Source: Rhodovibrionaceae bacterium
GTDB lineage: Bacteria; Pseudomonadota; Alphaproteobacteria; Kiloniellales; DSM-21159
Reading direction: 5' to 3'
Assembly: GCA_028285215.1 (NCBI GenBank)
Contig: JANQPZ010000173.1
Location: 1 to 33,903 of the forward strand
Length of the DNA: 33,903 bases
A program made the translations under genes and the position numbers. Shown in pieces: positions 24,506 to 32,518 of this stretch. Positions within the stretch are counted from its first letter, which is position 1; each line of letters starts with the position of its first letter. A model generated the notes under the pieces. That model did no database searches, was not told the DNA's origin, and was given only the letters and a program-made list of their open reading frames with translations.

Positions 24506-25275
24506 TGCTCAAGCGGCTCGCTGCATCCGCAATCGCCGCTGCGTCGATCTTCGTCGCCGCAGCCGACACGCCCGCCGAGGCCGCCAAGGCCGTCCCGGTG
24601 CCCGATTACGATTTCTCCTTCGACGGCGTCTTCGGCACCTTCGATCAGATGGCAAAGCAGCGCGGTTTCCAGGTCTACCGGGAAGTCTGCGCGGCCTGCC
24701 ATGGGGTGCGCTTTATTGCCTTCCGCAACCTTATGGCGCTCGGCTACAGCGAAGAGGAAGTCAAGGCGCTGGCGGCCGAGTACATGGTCGAGGACGGCCC
24801 CGACGAGAACGGTGACATGTTCACGCGCCCCGGCATCCCGGCCGACCGCATTCCGTCGCCTTATCGGAACGAGCAGGAAGCGCGCTTGCTGAACAACGGT
24901 GCCTACCCGCCCGACCTCTCGCTGATGGCCAAGAAGCGAAAAGGCGGACCGGACTACATCAAGGCCTTGCTGGTCGGCTACGGCGAGCCGCCCGCGGACG
25001 TCGAGCTGATGCCGGGCATGTACTGGAACGACTACTTCCCCGGTCACCAGATCGCCATGCCGGAAATCCTCTTCGACGGTTCCGTCACCTATGCCGACGG
25101 AACCGAGGCCACGCTCGAGCAGATGTCCCTGGACTTGGCCACCTTCCTGATGTGGACGGCCGAACCGAGCATGGATCAGCGCAAGCAGACGGGCATCTCG
25201 GTGATGCTCTTCCTGCTGGTCTTCACCGGACTGATGTACGCGGTGAAACGCAAAGTCTGGGCCGACATTCACTAG
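24505..25275 (+). CDS. petC: Cytochrome c1 of the bc1 complex
   Basis: The 256-residue periplasmic subunit has a signal peptide ending near AEA (about 27), the heme-binding CAACH motif (Cys62, Cys65, His66), the probable sixth ligand Met in GHQIAMPEILFD, and a C-terminal anchor helix (ISVMLFLLVFTGLMYAVKRK). It passes electrons from the Rieske protein to cytochrome c. Start and upstream stop share TAATG, with GGAG upstream, so translation is coupled. A strong hairpin follows. Confidence 0.97.
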   Translation: MLKRLAASAIAAASIFVAAADTPAEAAKAVPVPDYDFSFDGVFGTFDQMAKQRGFQVYREVCAACHGVRFIAFRNLMALGYSEEEVKALAAEYMVEDGPDENGDMFTRPGIPADRIPSPYRNEQEARLLNNGAYPPDLSLMAKKRKGGPDYIKALLVGYGEPPADVELMPGMYWNDYFPGHQIAMPEILFDGSVTYADGTEATLEQMSLDLATFLMWTAEPSMDQRKQTGISVMLFLLVFTGLMYAVKRKVWADIH

Positions 25276-25297
25276 CTAGGGTTTGTCAGGCGAACCG

Positions 25298-25334
25298 GCG
25301 AAACGGCCGCTGCCTGTCGCAGCGGCCGTTTCGC
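25298..25334 (+). terminator. Hairpin terminator after petABC
   Basis: A perfect 16-bp inverted repeat, GCGAAACGGCCGCTGC with its complement, has a 5-base loop (25314-25318). It starts 22 bases after the petC stop. The T-tract is poor, but stem strength and position argue for a transcription end or mRNA-stabilising structure of the bc1 operon. Confidence 0.75.
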
Positions 25335-25404
25335 TGATAGCGCGGGCCTTTCGTTCGCAGTTGCAGCCGCTATGATCCCATCAGCAACGGGAACGGGGCA
25401 GGGC

Positions 25405-26292
25405 ATGAGCGAAGCGGGCGTGCCGCCGGTCATCGGCGTCATTGGCGGTAGTGGTGTCTACGACATCGAAGGGTTGCAGAAGCGGGAATGGCGGGAGGTT
25501 GCCTCCCCTTTCGGCAAGCCGTCCGACGCGCTGCTGTGCGGAGAGCTCGACGGGCAGCGGCTGGTCTTCCTGCCGCGTCACGGCCGTGGCCACGTGCTCT
25601 CCCCCAGCGACCTGAACTTCCGTGCCAACATCGACGTGCTTAAGCGGGCGGGCGTCACGGAGATCCTCTCCGTCTCGGCCGTCGGCTCGTTGCGCGAGGA
25701 TCTGCCGCCCGGCCACTTCGTGCTGGTCGACCAGTTCCTGGATCGCACCTTCAAGCGGGAAACCTCGTTCTTCGGCGAGGGTCTGGTGGCGCACGTGTCT
25801 CTGGCGCATCCGACCTGCAGCCGTCTGGGCAGGCATCTGGCCGCGGCGCTGTCCGAGCTATCCATTCCCCATAGCCGCGGCGGAACCTATCTGGCGATGG
25901 AGGGTCCGCAGTTCTCGACGTTGGCGGAATCCAATCTCTACCGCAGTTGGGGCTGCGACGTGATCGGCATGACCAACATGCCTGAGGCCAAGCTCGCCCG
26001 GGAGGCGGAGCTCTGCTACGCCTCGGTCGCCATGGTCACCGACTACGACTGCTGGCACCCCGATCACGACCACGTCACGGTGGAGGCCATCGTCAAGGTG
26101 CTGATGGATAATGCGGAAAAGGCCCGTGCCTTGGTCCGCGCGGCTGTGCCGCGCCTGGCTGAGCGGACGGCTGTCTGCGAGGTCGGCTGTCACCGCGTAC
26201 TGGACACGGCGATCATCACCGCCCCGGAGAAACGGGATCCCGCGATGCTCGACAAGCTCTCGGCCGTCGCGGGCCGGGTGCTGAATGCCTGA
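25405..26292 (+). CDS. mtnP: S-methyl-5'-thioadenosine phosphorylase
   Basis: The 295-residue purine phosphorylase splits methylthioadenosine (from polyamine or homoserine lactone synthesis) into adenine and methylthioribose-1-phosphate. Family motifs: [15 protein letters not shown] (phosphate loop), [36 protein letters not shown] and [18 protein letters not shown] with the substrate-contacting Met-Glu region, and DYDCWH. The ATG at 25405 follows GGGGCAGGG; an ATG at 25372 adds 11 unlikely residues. Its product feeds mtnA immediately downstream. Confidence 0.96.
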   Translation: MSEAGVPPVIGVIGGSGVYDIEGLQKREWREVASPFGKPSDALLCGELDGQRLVFLPRHGRGHVLSPSDLNFRANIDVLKRAGVTEILSVSAVGSLREDLPPGHFVLVDQFLDRTFKRETSFFGEGLVAHVSLAHPTCSRLGRHLAAALSELSIPHSRGGTYLAMEGPQFSTLAESNLYRSWGCDVIGMTNMPEAKLAREAELCYASVAMVTDYDCWHPDHDHVTVEAIVKVLMDNAEKARALVRAAVPRLAERTAVCEVGCHRVLDTAIITAPEKRDPAMLDKLSAVAGRVLNA

Positions 26293-26316
26293 CGCGGAGG
26301 TTCAAAGGGTCCGGTT

Positions 26317-26334
26317 ATGAAGGTGCCGCTATGA
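26317..26334 (+). CDS. Five-codon leader ORF overlapping the mtnA start
   Basis: ATGAAGGTGCCGCTATGA encodes MKVPL and its stop overlaps the mtnA start as ATGA. GGAGG (26296-26300) lies about 16 bases upstream, rather far for a start at 26317, while AAGGTG inside the mini-ORF is suitably placed for mtnA itself. It could couple translation between mtnP and mtnA; it may also be chance. Confidence 0.3.
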
Positions 26335-27449
26335 ACGTAGATGGTGTCCCTCACCGCACGATCTGGCTCGCCGAGGACGGCTGGTCGGTCGAGATCATCG
26401 ATCAGACCAAACTGCCGCACCGCTTCGAGACGTTGCGCCTGACCTCGCTGGACCAAGCCGCGGAGGCGATCCGTTCCATGCAGGTGCGCGGTGCGCCGCT
26501 GATCGGCGCTACCGCGGCTTACGGTATCGCGCTGGCCATGGCGGAGGATGCCGGCGATGCAGCGCTGAAGGCCGCCTACGATAGTCTGTTGGCGACCCGG
26601 CCGACGGCGGTCAACCTGCGCTGGGCGCTGGACGATCTCTACGACCTGCTGCAGCCGCTGGGCGCCAACGCCCGGGCCGCGGCGGCTTACCTGAGGGCTG
26701 CGGAGATCTGCGAGGAGGATGTGGCGCTCTGTCGGGCCATCGGCGACCGGGGGCTGCCGCTGATCGAGGCGATCGCTGCCCGGAAGGGCGGCGCCCCCGT
26801 GAACGTTTTGACACACTGCAATGCGGGCTGGCTGGCGACGGTCGACTGGGGGACGGCGACTGCACCGATCTACCTGGCGCACGACAAGGGGATTGCCGTG
26901 AAGGTTTGGGTCGACGAGACCCGACCACGCAACCAGGGTGCCAGTTTGACCGCCTGGGAACTGACGCAGCACGGCGTGCCGCACGCCATCGTAGCGGACA
27001 ACGTCGGCGGCCATCTGATGCAGCAAGGCCTGGTCGATCTCTGTATCGTCGGCACCGACCGCACGACCCGCCGCGGCGACGTCTGCAACAAGATCGGCAC
27101 CTATCTGAAGGCGCTGGCGGCGCGGGATAACGGCGTGCCCTTCTATGTCGCGCTGCCGGGACCGACCGTCGACTGGACGCTGGAGGACGGTCGGGACGTG
27201 CCCATCGAGGAGCGCGACGCACGCGAGGTTACGCACGTGACCGGGCGCAACGAGGCGGGCGAACTCGCGACGGTGGAGATTTCCAACCCCGGCAGCCCGG
27301 CGGCCAACTACGCCTTCGACGTAACGCCGGCGCGTTTGGTCACGGGCCTGATCACCGAGCGCGGGGTCTGCGAGGCCTCCGCCGAAGGCCTGGCCGGCCT
27401 CTATCCGGAGCGGGCGGGCCGCGCAGAGGGGCAAGGCAGCCTGAGCTGA
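26331..27449 (+). CDS. mtnA: S-methyl-5-thioribose-1-phosphate isomerase
   Basis: The 372-residue enzyme turns methylthioribose-1-phosphate into methylthioribulose-1-phosphate in methionine salvage. Active-site residues match B. subtilis MtnA: Cys163 in [11 protein letters not shown] and Asp243 in [19 protein letters not shown]. The N-terminal [16 protein letters not shown] and [12 protein letters not shown] blocks are typical. It is slightly long owing to a tail after the last family motif ([11 protein letters not shown]). It is 38 bases downstream of mtnP. Later pathway genes (mtnB, C, D, K) are not in the window, so the product may go to another route. Confidence 0.96.
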   Translation: MNVDGVPHRTIWLAEDGWSVEIIDQTKLPHRFETLRLTSLDQAAEAIRSMQVRGAPLIGATAAYGIALAMAEDAGDAALKAAYDSLLATRPTAVNLRWALDDLYDLLQPLGANARAAAAYLRAAEICEEDVALCRAIGDRGLPLIEAIAARKGGAPVNVLTHCNAGWLATVDWGTATAPIYLAHDKGIAVKVWVDETRPRNQGASLTAWELTQHGVPHAIVADNVGGHLMQQGLVDLCIVGTDRTTRRGDVCNKIGTYLKALAARDNGVPFYVALPGPTVDWTLEDGRDVPIEERDAREVTHVTGRNEAGELATVEISNPGSPAANYAFDVTPARLVTGLITERGVCEASAEGLAGLYPERAGRAEGQGSLS

Positions 27450-27519
27450 CGGCGGTGCCGGTGCCGATGGAGGCCCGCACCGGTTTTGGCGACGGCAGAG
27501 GAGCGGAGGACAGGGTGAA

Positions 27520-28389
27520 ATGGACGGCGGAATGCACGAACCGGTGCCGGAGACTCTTCGCGGGCTCGACCATGTCTTGGTGGGGGTGCGCGACCTGGAG
27601 GCGGCACGCCTGGACTGGGAGCGGCTGGGTTTTACGGCCTGTCCGCGCGGCAAGCACATCGGTTGGGGGACCGCCAACTACTGCCTGATGTTCCCGCAGG
27701 ACTATGTGGAACTGATCGGTATCGTCGATGCCAGCCAGTTCACAAACCGCCTGGACGAGTTCCTCGCCGAGCGCGAAGGCCTGATGGCCGCCGCCTTCGC
27801 CACCGGGGATGCCGAGCGCTGTGTAGAGGCCTTTCGCGCCGAGGGCATTGCGGCCGAGGGGCCGAAGGACCTTAAGCGCATCATCGAACTGCCGGAGGGC
27901 GATGCGCTTCCGGAGTTCCGCCTCGTCTACACACCTCCCGAGGCAACGCCCGAGTTGCGGTCCTTCGTCTGTACCCATCTGACGCCGGAGCTGGTGTGGC
28001 GTCCCGACTGGCTACTGCACGCCAACGGGGCCCAGGGCATCGCCGAAATCGTGGTTGCCGTCGAGTCCCCGGGGTCCCTGGGCGTCGCCTACAGCCGGAT
28101 CTTCGGGCCGCAGGCCGTCAGCGCCGCCGATGGCTGGCTCCAGGTCGCCGCCGGCGACTGCCGCTTGACGTTCCTCGGTCCGGACCGCCTGGCGGCCCGC
28201 TATCCGTCGCGACAGAGTCAGCCGCTGCCCTGGCCGGTCGGCTTCGCCGTCCGTGTCCCAGATCTCGCCGTCCCCTCGTCCTTTCTGAAGCATGCGGGTA
28301 TCGCCTTCGCCGAGACTGCCGAGGGGTGTTTGACCGTTGGTCCGGAGGTGGCTAGCGGCGTGACTCTGGAGTTCGTCGCTTCGCCGTGA
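27520..28389 (+). CDS. Glyoxalase-like (VOC superfamily) protein
   Basis: The 289-residue protein begins with a vicinal-oxygen-chelate motif, LRGLDHVLVGVRDLEAARLD, with a metal-ligand-type His, then FVELIG-like NYCLMFPQDYVELIGI, and a second related half after residue 150. It resembles the Glyoxalase_3-type family, whose members have no established substrate. Two starts are possible, ATG 27520 (with GGAGG 13-17 bases upstream) and ATG 27532; the first is used. It sits between mtnA and msrB, with no sign of a shared function beyond position. Confidence 0.82.
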   Translation: MDGGMHEPVPETLRGLDHVLVGVRDLEAARLDWERLGFTACPRGKHIGWGTANYCLMFPQDYVELIGIVDASQFTNRLDEFLAEREGLMAAAFATGDAERCVEAFRAEGIAAEGPKDLKRIIELPEGDALPEFRLVYTPPEATPELRSFVCTHLTPELVWRPDWLLHANGAQGIAEIVVAVESPGSLGVAYSRIFGPQAVSAADGWLQVAAGDCRLTFLGPDRLAARYPSRQSQPLPWPVGFAVRVPDLAVPSSFLKHAGIAFAETAEGCLTVGPEVASGVTLEFVASP

Positions 28390-28458
28390 CCGCTGCTTGG
28401 CGCGGGTGGCTCGCTGCCTATATCCCGCTCCATAAACGCCCTACAGGAGAGCGCCGCC

Positions 28459-28851
28459 ATGTCCGATCCCGCCAAAACGCGTTTCGATATCTCACACCTG
28501 ACACCGGAACAGGCGCGGGTGACGCAGAAGCACGGAACCGAGCGGGCCTTCAGCGGCGCCTACCACGATGAGAAGCGGTCGGGAACCTATGCCTGTGTAG
28601 TCTGCGGCACACCGCTCTTTGCCTCCGCTCACAAGTTCGACAGCGGTACGGGCTGGCCGTCCTTCTGGCAGCCCATTGAGGAAGCCAGCGTCGGCACCAG
28701 AAGCGACCGTAGTTTCTTCATGGTCCGCACGGAGGTGCATTGCGCGACTTGCGGTGCGCATCAGGGACATGTCTTTCCCGACGGCCCCCAACCGACGGGC
28801 CTGCGCTACTGCATCAACTCGGCCAGTCTGAGCTTCGAGCCCGAGAGCTGA
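28459..28851 (+). CDS. msrB: Peptide-methionine (R)-S-oxide reductase MsrB
   Basis: The 130-residue cytoplasmic enzyme repairs methionine-R-sulfoxide using thioredoxin. Zinc is held by Cys46/Cys49 (CVVC) and Cys95/Cys98 (CATC). The catalytic Cys118 is in [25 protein letters not shown] is the family signature. No resolving Cys in the usual GCGWP place is seen (SGTGWPSF), so recycling probably uses Cys118 directly with thioredoxin. AGGAGAG lies 8 bases upstream of the ATG. No fused or adjacent MsrA. Confidence 0.95.
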   Translation: MSDPAKTRFDISHLTPEQARVTQKHGTERAFSGAYHDEKRSGTYACVVCGTPLFASAHKFDSGTGWPSFWQPIEEASVGTRSDRSFFMVRTEVHCATCGAHQGHVFPDGPQPTGLRYCINSASLSFEPES

Positions 28852-29134
28852 TCAAGCGGGGCGGACTGTCGCAGTTGGGAGCCGCCTTGCCACATTCTGC
28901 CCCTACCGATGCCACTGGGCTGTTGAATTCCCCCGCCGTCGCCCGCATTTACAGCCGCACAGGGGCAGGGTCGTAAGACGGACCGGTCGCGGCTCGGGCA
29001 ACGCTCCGATATCGCGCCGCCGTCCGCGCTCCATCGCTCATCGCCATCCGTTTTCCCGCTGCCGGCCAAGGTATGACCCCCAGCCTTTCTCCGCCTCTGT
29101 TCAGTATTTGCCGATTCCGCTTTGGGCTGTGCAG
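28852..29134. other. Intergenic region msrB / CaCA antiporter
   Basis: 283 bases with no supported gene. A 22-codon frame starting at 29073 (AAGG just upstream) ends inside the antiporter start region (stop 29139-29141), but has no features of a real protein. No repeat or terminator recognised. Confidence 0.5.
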
Positions 29135-30124
29135 ATGTTGATCGACAGCCTTTTTGTGCTGGGCGGTTTGGTGCTGCTGGTGCTCGGCGGTGAACTGCTG
29201 CTGCGCGGTGCGGTGGGCTTGGCCCGTCTGCTGGGGCTGTCACCGCTGTTGATCGGCCTGACCGTCGTGGCCTGCGCGACCTCCATGCCGGAGCTTGTGG
29301 TGACCGTTGCGGCGGGGCTCGAGGGGCGTCCGATCATCGGTGTCGGCAACGTCATCGGTTCGAACATCGCCAACATCCTTCTGATCGTGGGCGCCGCGGC
29401 ACTGATCCAGGTGATGCACCCGCCGCCCGGGTTGGCCCGGCGGGACGGTGCGGTGATGACCGGCGCCACGCTGGTCATGATCGCGCTCGCCTTCGCAGGC
29501 ACGCTGTTCTGGCCGCATGGTTTGATCTTCCTGCTGCTGCTCGGCGCCTACATCGTGCGCGGCTACGTGGTGGAAAGCCGCCAGGGCAAAACCGGCCCGG
29601 ATGGTGAGGCGGCCGAGGCCCTGGAGGCGGCGCCCGACTCCTGGCTGCCGGCGATCGGTTTGATCATCGGCGGGGCGATCGGGCTGGTGGTCGGTTCGGA
29701 GCTGCTGATCGACGGTGCGGTTGCGATCGCGCAGGCCTTCGGAATTTCCGACGCGGTGATCGGCCTGACGTTGGTTGCCTTCGGGACCTCTCTTCCGGAG
29801 CTGGCGACAGCCGTGGTCGCCGCCTTGCGCAAACACGCCGACGTCGCCATCGGTAACATCATCGGGTCCAACATCTTCAACGTCCTCGGCATTCTGGGCG
29901 TGTTGGCCTTGGTGTCGCCCTTCGAGTTCACGGCCGAGCTTCTGGTCTTTGACATCTGGGTCATGCTCGGTGCGACGCTTCTTCTGATGGCGGTGCTGGC
30001 CTCGGGCCGGTCGATCGGGCGAATGACGGCCCTTGCCTTCCTGGCGATCTACGGCATCTTCATTTACGTCCAATTCGACCCCGCCGCGGTCGCCTTCGCA
30101 GACGTTGCGCTGTCGGCGCGCTGA
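29135..30124 (+). CDS. CaCA-family sodium/calcium antiporter
   Basis: The 329-residue inner-membrane protein shows the two inverted alpha repeats of the family. Repeat 1 is GLTVVACATSMPELVVTVAA with VGNVIGSNIANILLI; repeat 2 is GLTLVAFGTSLPELATAVVA with IGNIIGSNIFNVLGI. The Glu residues in SMPEL and SLPEL bind the cation. It resembles E. coli YrbG. About ten helices are evident, with a charged cytoplasmic loop after helix 5 (ESRQGKTGPDGEAAEALEA). It exports Ca2+ in exchange for Na+ or H+. ATG 29135 is used; a TTG at 29108 would add 9 residues. The ribosome-binding site is weak. Confidence 0.92.
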   Translation: MLIDSLFVLGGLVLLVLGGELLLRGAVGLARLLGLSPLLIGLTVVACATSMPELVVTVAAGLEGRPIIGVGNVIGSNIANILLIVGAAALIQVMHPPPGLARRDGAVMTGATLVMIALAFAGTLFWPHGLIFLLLLGAYIVRGYVVESRQGKTGPDGEAAEALEAAPDSWLPAIGLIIGGAIGLVVGSELLIDGAVAIAQAFGISDAVIGLTLVAFGTSLPELATAVVAALRKHADVAIGNIIGSNIFNVLGILGVLALVSPFEFTAELLVFDIWVMLGATLLLMAVLASGRSIGRMTALAFLAIYGIFIYVQFDPAAVAFADVALSAR

Positions 30125-30150
30125 GGCGGTTCTGTCGGCTTCCCGAGAGG

Positions 30151-30381
30151 ATGTTTCAGTTGCTGGCTGCCGATGCCTTACGTCATGTCCTGCTCAATAC
30201 ACCTCGAGACGGTTCGGTCCTCGATGTGGGCTGTCTTGGCTTCAAGCCGGCGATTTCGATGCGGGATGTGCGTCGGGACCCGATGTTCATGCTGCGTGCG
30301 TTTCTCAATGAACGGGGTAGTTTGTTCACCTTTCCCGAGGCCGAGCCAGGCACCTCGGCGGCTCGCGTTTCCGTTGCCTAG
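30151..30381 (+). CDS. Short ORF, possible methyltransferase fragment
   Basis: A 76-residue frame reads MFQLLAADALRHVLLNTPRD and then VLDVGCLGFKPAISM, which looks like motif I (SAM-binding glycine loop) of class I methyltransferases, but the chain then ends without the rest of the fold. It occupies the gap between the antiporter and the SDR gene on the same strand and ends 9 bases before the latter. GAGAGG sits directly against the ATG, too close to be ideal. It is either a remnant of a decayed methyltransferase gene or a spurious frame. Confidence 0.35.
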   Translation: MFQLLAADALRHVLLNTPRDGSVLDVGCLGFKPAISMRDVRRDPMFMLRAFLNERGSLFTFPEAEPGTSAARVSVA

Positions 30382-30390
30382 GGGGCAGTC

Positions 30391-31167
30391 ATGACGCCTG
30401 GAGTGGCTTTGGTGACCGGTGCAGCGCGCCGGATCGGGAGAGCCATCGCCGGCGCTCTGGCGGCTGACGGGTGGCGCGTGGCTTTGCACTACAACCGCTC
30501 GCGCGATGAGGTCGAAACGCTCTGCGATGAGATCACTGCTGCCGGAGGACGTGCAGTCGCGCTGCGTGCCGACCTGGCCGATACCGACGCCTATGCGGAC
30601 TTGGTGCAGGAAAGCGCAGATAGCCTCGACGGCCCCCTGACGCTCCTGGTGAACAACGCCTCCATCTTCCAGTACGACAAGCCGCAGACCGTGACGGCAG
30701 AGAGTTTCAATGCGCATATGGCGACAAATGCGCTTGCGCCGCTGCTGCTGTCCCAAGCCTTCGCAGCGCGTCTACCGGACGGTGAGAAAGGCCTTATCGT
30801 CAACATGCTGGACAACAAGGTCTTCAATCTGAATCCCGACTTCTTCTCCTACACGGTCAGCAAGGTTGCGCTTCATGGCATTACCGAGATGCTGACCCTG
30901 GCGCTGGCGCCGCAGATTCGGGTTGCCGGCATTGCCCCGGGCGTCACGCTGATCAGCGGCCGGCAGACGCCGGAGAGCTTCGAGAAATCCCATCGCTACA
31001 ACCTGTTGCGGCGTGGGGGAACGGTGCCGGAGATCGTGTCCGCCTTGCGCTTCATTATTGCCAGTCCCAGTCTGACGGGTCAGACACTGGTCCTGGACGG
31101 GGGACAGTCAAAGGTGCGGCAGGAACGTGATGTCGCCTTTCTGACGGGCACCGAGGAAGAGAGCTAG
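30391..31167 (+). CDS. SDR-family oxidoreductase, FolM/pteridine reductase-like
   Basis: The 258-residue short-chain dehydrogenase has the NADPH motif VTGAARRIGRAIA (TGxxxRIG rather than TGxxxGIG), NNAS, and the catalytic YTVSK (Tyr-x3-Lys). The R in the nucleotide loop (ARRIGR) and the position beside folB-like genes are typical of pteridine reductases and FolM dihydromonapterin reductase. It probably works in tetrahydrofolate or tetrahydromonapterin synthesis; this is inferred from context. GGGGCAG lies 5 bases upstream of the ATG. The next gene follows with a 1-base gap. Confidence 0.85.
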   Translation: MTPGVALVTGAARRIGRAIAGALAADGWRVALHYNRSRDEVETLCDEITAAGGRAVALRADLADTDAYADLVQESADSLDGPLTLLVNNASIFQYDKPQTVTAESFNAHMATNALAPLLLSQAFAARLPDGEKGLIVNMLDNKVFNLNPDFFSYTVSKVALHGITEMLTLALAPQIRVAGIAPGVTLISGRQTPESFEKSHRYNLLRRGGTVPEIVSALRFIIASPSLTGQTLVLDGGQSKVRQERDVAFLTGTEEES

Positions 31168-31168
31168 C

Positions 31169-31585
31169 ATGGTTGCCGCTCCCATCGCGCCCGTTGCCGC
31201 AGATGCGGCAACGATGCGTATCTTCTTTCGCGATCTTGCAGTGCAGGTGGGCATTGGGATCCACGACTTCGAACTGGCAAGCCCGCAAAGGGTCTTGGTA
31301 AACATCGATCTTTGGGTCGACCGTCGGCAGGGCGTGCGCGCCGGCAAGAGCGACGATATCGCAGATACGCTGGACTACGACGGTTTGCGCGATGCCGTTC
31401 AGGCACTGGCGCGGGCGCGCAGATACAACACGCAGGAGTCTTTCTGCTGGGAGGTCTTGAAAGCCTGCCTGACCTTTGAAATGGTGCGCGCCGCCCGCGT
31501 ATCCACCTGCAAACCCGACGTCTATACCGACACTGCAGGTGTCGGTGTCGAACTCTTCGAGGCGAAGCAGTCGCTCGATCGGTAG
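31169..31585 (+). CDS. folB: Dihydroneopterin aldolase-family protein (first copy)
   Basis: The 138-residue protein has the FolB/FolX fold. MRIFFRDLAVQVGIGIHDFE matches the N-terminal strand-helix, LDYDGLRDAVQ holds the conserved Tyr, TQESFCWEVLKACL carries the conserved Glu, and TCKPDVYTDTAGVGVELF the Lys-Pro pair. The enzyme cleaves dihydroneopterin to 6-hydroxymethyl-dihydropterin or epimerises its triphosphate. With 15 extra N-terminal residues, an internal ATG at 31214 is a possible start, but ATG 31169 is 1 base after the SDR stop and is used. It forms an operon with the SDR and the second folB-like gene. Confidence 0.85.
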   Translation: MVAAPIAPVAADAATMRIFFRDLAVQVGIGIHDFELASPQRVLVNIDLWVDRRQGVRAGKSDDIADTLDYDGLRDAVQALARARRYNTQESFCWEVLKACLTFEMVRAARVSTCKPDVYTDTAGVGVELFEAKQSLDR

Positions 31586-31648
31586 TCCGCCCTGGGATCG
31601 ACCGCAGCCAACCCCTTTACAGTCTTGCGTGCTTTGGGATCGATAGCC

Positions 31649-32035
31649 ATGCCAGAGGCCTTCCGGACCGATCTGACCCTTCTGGTGACGGCGCTTGAGG
31701 TGAACTGCGTCATCGGCGTCTACCCCGGGGAGCGGGACAGGGCGCAGCGCTTGCGTCTCGATCTCGAGCTCGAGGCGCAACCACCGGCTGCCTTCGACGA
31801 CGATTTCGCTAAAGTAGTAGACTACGGTGCGACTCTCGAAAGAGTGAAGCAGGTCTGCGCGGAAAATAAATCGCATTTGTTGGAAACGCTTGCCGATCGG
31901 ATCCTCGCCGCGTGTCTCGAAGACCGGCGCGTTTTTTCGGCCAGTGTCTGCATCCGCAAACTGGACCTGGATCGAGCTGCAAACGGCATCGGAATCGCCC
32001 TGAAAAGACGGCGAATGCCGGCGCCGGAGTCTTAA
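31649..32035 (+). CDS. folB: Dihydroneopterin aldolase-family protein (second copy)
   Basis: The 128-residue paralogue of the preceding gene has VNCVIGVYPGERDRAQRLRL, VDYGATLERVKQ with Tyr, HLLETLADRIL with Glu, and SVCIRKLDLDRAANGIGIAL with Lys. The two proteins share only the family core, so they diverged long ago. One may be the aldolase (FolB) and the other the epimerase (FolX) or a bifunctional partner; the sequences do not decide. ATG 31649 follows GGGATCG; a TTG at 31625 would add 8 residues. It is 63 bases after the first copy, with no terminator in between. Confidence 0.85.
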   Translation: MPEAFRTDLTLLVTALEVNCVIGVYPGERDRAQRLRLDLELEAQPPAAFDDDFAKVVDYGATLERVKQVCAENKSHLLETLADRILAACLEDRRVFSASVCIRKLDLDRAANGIGIALKRRRMPAPES

Positions 32036-32518
32036 GTCTCTCGGCGGATGCCAACTCACCGTGAAGAGGCCTAACGTACCGCGTTCACAGTGCTTTTCAG
32101 GTACGCACCGAGCTGCAATCACGCGACTGGTCGCTCGAATTGTTCACAGGCGTCCCCGTTCGGTCACGGCCAATCCGTAAACGGGATGGGGTTATGTTCA
32201 TGACGCTTTTCTAACAGTTGGCTGACAGAGAATCTCGGAAAATCAATAGGTTAGATATGTGCTCAAAAAATAGGCAAACTATAGAACCCCGCAGAATCTC
32301 TGCCGTCGGCACCTCGGCCCTTGCCTTTTCCAACAGACTTATCCACAGAGACAGTGGACAGCTCGGAAAAGCCCTGCAAGCGCACCAGGTTCGCCTTTTT
32401 GTCAAGCGCTCGAGGCCAACTTATTTGGTGTTTCGGCAACGATTTACGACCTTGGAGGTCTCTGTAATGCCTCTTTTAGATAGGATGTTTTTTAACGTCG
32501 TTAACGATTTGTAAACCA
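32036..32518. other. AT-richer intergenic region with DnaA-box-like sites
   Basis: A 483-base region between the folate genes and uvrC, notably richer in A and T than the rest of the window (for example 32210-32290 and 32440-32518). It contains one exact DnaA box (TTATCCACA, 32339-32347) and two related TTCACAG sites in the same orientation (near 32083-32090 and 32140-32149). No protein frame is supported. It should hold the uvrC promoter. Confidence 0.5.
32339..32347 (+). promoter_or_regulatory. DnaA-box consensus match
   Basis: TTATCCACA is an exact match to the consensus DnaA box, in an AT-rich non-coding stretch. A single perfect box can regulate genes as well as act at an origin. Confidence 0.45.

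Noticed and set aside
32036-32518. Main replication origin
   Set aside because: One exact DnaA box and AT richness are not enough, and the neighbouring genes are not those normally around alphaproteobacterial oriC. Kept only as a low-level finding.
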